From: Pseudomonadota bacterium
GTDB taxonomy: Bacteria > Pseudomonadota > Alphaproteobacteria > Reyranellales > Reyranellaceae
Direction of reading: 5' to 3'
DNA length: 15,400 bases
Assembly (NCBI GenBank): GCA_023416135.1
Contig: JAEZIF010000122.1
Coordinates: forward strand, 1 to 15,400
Part shown: piece by piece, positions 13,993 to 15,400 of the stretch
Position numbering within the stretch: position 1 is the stretch's first letter
How the letters are laid out: every line of letters begins with the position of its first letter
The notes under the pieces: model-generated
The model's input: only the letters and a program-made list of their open reading frames with translations
What the model was told of the DNA's origin: nothing
Database searches by the model: none
Position numbers and translations under genes: made by a program

Positions 13993-14976
13993 GTGAGCCT
14001 TCGCCGCAGGCAGTTCCAACGATTGGCCGCCAGCGCGTTCGCGCTGCCCGCCGTCTCCATCGCTCCCAAAACTCAGGCTCAGGCATACCCGGCACAGCCG
14101 GTCCGCCTGATGGTCGGCTTTGCCGCCGGCCAGGCGATCGACATCCTGGCCCGCCTGATCGGCCAATCGCTGGCCGAGCAGTTCTCCCAGCAGATCATCG
14201 TCGAGAACAAGCCGGGCGCGGGTGGCAACATAGCCGCCGAACAGGTCGCGCGCGCGACGGCCAACGGCTATACGCTGCTGGTGATCGGCGCGAACAACCC
14301 GATCAACTCGACGCTCTACGACAAGCTCGGCTTCGACCTTCTGCGCGATTTCGCGCCGGTTGCCGGCATCTACCGCGTCTTCCAGGTCATGGTGGTCAAC
14401 CCGACCTTCCCGGCCAAGTCCGTCCCCGAGTTCATCGCCTACGCCAAAGCCAACCCCGGCAAGATCAACTTCGGCTCTGCCGGCACCGGCTCGGTGGCGC
14501 ACGTCACCGGCGAATGGTTCAAGATGATGGCCGGCGTCACCATGCAGCACGTGCCCTATCGTGGCGCGCCGCTCGCCCTGGCCGACCTGATGAGCGGCCA
14601 GGTGCAGGTCATGTTCGACAACCTGCCGTCGTCGATCGAGCACATCAGGGCCGGCCGCCTGCGGGCGCTCGCCGTAGCGACGCCGGCGCCGCTGGAGTTG
14701 CTGCCCGGCATCCCGACGCTCGGCGAGTTCCTGGTCGGTTTCGAGACCAGCGCCTTTGCCGGCCTCGGCGCGCCGGCCGGCACGCCGCGCGAGGCCATCG
14801 ACAAGCTCAACAAGGGTGCCACCGCCGCGCTGGCCGATCCCAAGATCAAGGCGCGCATTCTCGACCTCGGCGGCGTGCCGATGCCGATGACGCCAGTCGA
14901 GTTCGGCCGCTTCCTCGCCGCAGAAACCGAGAAGTGGGCCAAGGTTATCCGGGCCGCCGACATCAAGCCCGGCTAA
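13993..14976 (+). CDS. Bug/TctC-type periplasmic solute receptor with Tat signal
   Basis: A 327-residue receptor of the TctC/Bug family. The N-terminus MSLRRRQFQRLAASAFALPA is a twin-arginine type export signal, with cleavage expected near TQAQA (about residue 31). The receptor body shows VRLMVGFAAGQAIDILARLI with ligand-contacting D50, VENKPGAGGNIAAEQVARA, NFGSAGTGSVAHVTGEWFK and HVPYRGAPLALADLMSGQVQ (186-205). The loop reads AGQAID in place of the common AGGxxD, which may alter specificity. The start is GTG at 13993, with GGAGGA 5 bases upstream. No membrane subunits are nearby. It converges on the carboxylesterase gene with a 5-base gap. Ligand unknown. Confidence 0.9.
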   Translation: MSLRRRQFQRLAASAFALPAVSIAPKTQAQAYPAQPVRLMVGFAAGQAIDILARLIGQSLAEQFSQQIIVENKPGAGGNIAAEQVARATANGYTLLVIGANNPINSTLYDKLGFDLLRDFAPVAGIYRVFQVMVVNPTFPAKSVPEFIAYAKANPGKINFGSAGTGSVAHVTGEWFKMMAGVTMQHVPYRGAPLALADLMSGQVQVMFDNLPSSIEHIRAGRLRALAVATPAPLELLPGIPTLGEFLVGFETSAFAGLGAPAGTPREAIDKLNKGATAALADPKIKARILDLGGVPMPMTPVEFGRFLAAETEKWAKVIRAADIKPG

Positions 14977-14981
14977 GGCAC

Positions 14982-15400
14982 TCAGGCGATCGCGACGACC
15001 TTGCTCCAGACCCGCCGGACCTCACCGTCCGGATCGCTGACGACACGGCACTCGTCGTCCAGAAGCATCGTCGCACGCTGCGCGGCCGAATAGGTCGGCC
15101 ACGCAGGCAGTGACGCATTCGTGGGGTCCCCATTGCGCGCAAACGTGGCCCAGGTCTTCGACACACGGTCGGCCAACGCCTGGGCGCGCGGCTTGCGATG
15201 TCCCTCGCCAACCACATGGAGTGTGTCGAACACGAACGGCACTTCGACGGAGTGACACGACTTCAGCCGGCCGCCGAAGGCCGGCGTCTCCCAGTCGAAG
15301 CTGTACATCCATACCGGCGCCTTGCGGCGCGCCGCCTTGCGCTCAGCCAGCAGCAGCGACCGCACGTGGAAGTTCGACATGCTGAGCATGGTGATCAGCC
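14982..15400 (-). CDS. type-B carboxylesterase, C-terminal part (runs off right edge)
   Basis: About 139 residues of the C-terminal end of a carboxylesterase/lipase family alpha/beta hydrolase. The segment WMYSFDWETPAFGGRLKSCH followed by SVEVPFVFDTL carries the catalytic His of the family (CHSVEVPFVF), and the tail WATFARNGDPTNASLPAWPT, then MLLDDECRVVSDPDGEVR and RVW, matches the usual end of these enzymes. The nucleophilic Ser (GxSxG) and acidic residue lie beyond the window. The family hydrolyses esters and amides of varied size. The stop at 14982 leaves only 5 bases to the convergent Bug gene. Family assignment is good; substrate is not evident. Confidence 0.85.
   Translation of the reverse strand, partial: LITMLSMSNFHVRSLLLAERKAARRKAPVWMYSFDWETPAFGGRLKSCHSVEVPFVFDTLHVVGEGHRKPRAQALADRVSKTWATFARNGDPTNASLPAWPTYSAAQRATMLLDDECRVVSDPDGEVRRVWSKVVAIA

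Overview
This is a GC-rich, gene-dense stretch of a soil or water proteobacterium, most likely an alphaproteobacterium of the Bradyrhizobium/Reyranella kind. That placement is inferred from overall GC, GTG/TTG starts, tightly coupled genes, two TctC/Bug-type solute receptors, a D-aminoacylase-type amidohydrolase and a large GC-rich palindrome. It rests on gene content and is not proven. I see no rRNA, tRNA, CRISPR array, insertion sequence or phage gene.

Layout. (1) 1-705, minus strand: an NTF2/SnoaL-like small protein translationally coupled (TGATG) to a D-aminoacylase-type amidohydrolase that runs off the left edge. (2) 831-1364, minus strand: a small exported protein with a Pro/Gly/Thr-rich repeated linker and a PepSY-like C-terminal domain, followed by a strong hairpin terminator. 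(3) 1497-7237, plus strand: five consecutive genes encoding a GMC flavin oxidoreductase, a beta-propeller of the peptidyl-alpha-hydroxyglycine alpha-amidating-lyase (PAL) type, a UROD/MetE-like TIM barrel with methionine-synthase-type zinc ligands, a D-2-hydroxyacid dehydrogenase and a Bug receptor. A 23-bp perfect inverted repeat lies between the first and second genes. (4) 11648-7224, minus strand: SDR, Tat-exported dienelactone hydrolase, ClC chloride/proton antiporter and an MHS-type MFS transporter whose first 14 or so codons appear shifted by one base. (5) 11714-13009, plus strand: a TTC38-like TPR protein. (6) 13211-13838, minus strand: a possible tiny exported protein and a second PepSY-like exported protein. 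(7) 13993-14976, plus strand: a second Bug receptor behind a candidate promoter and hairpin. (8) 14982-15400, minus strand: the C-terminal part of a type-B carboxylesterase.

How the genes may work together. The plus-strand five-gene block looks like one transcription unit for uptake and stepwise oxidation of an unknown, probably small organic acid or alcohol: receptor (Bug), alcohol oxidation (GMC), C-O or C-N lyase chemistry (PAL-like propeller), possible methyl transfer or C-S chemistry on zinc (MetE-like), and 2-hydroxy/2-keto acid interconversion. I do not recognise this combination as a described pathway, and it is the best candidate for something new here. The minus-strand SDR/hydrolase/ClC/MFS block is a second putative catabolic and transport unit. 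The two PepSY-like exported proteins, 12 kb apart, share a C-terminal domain and look like paralogs.
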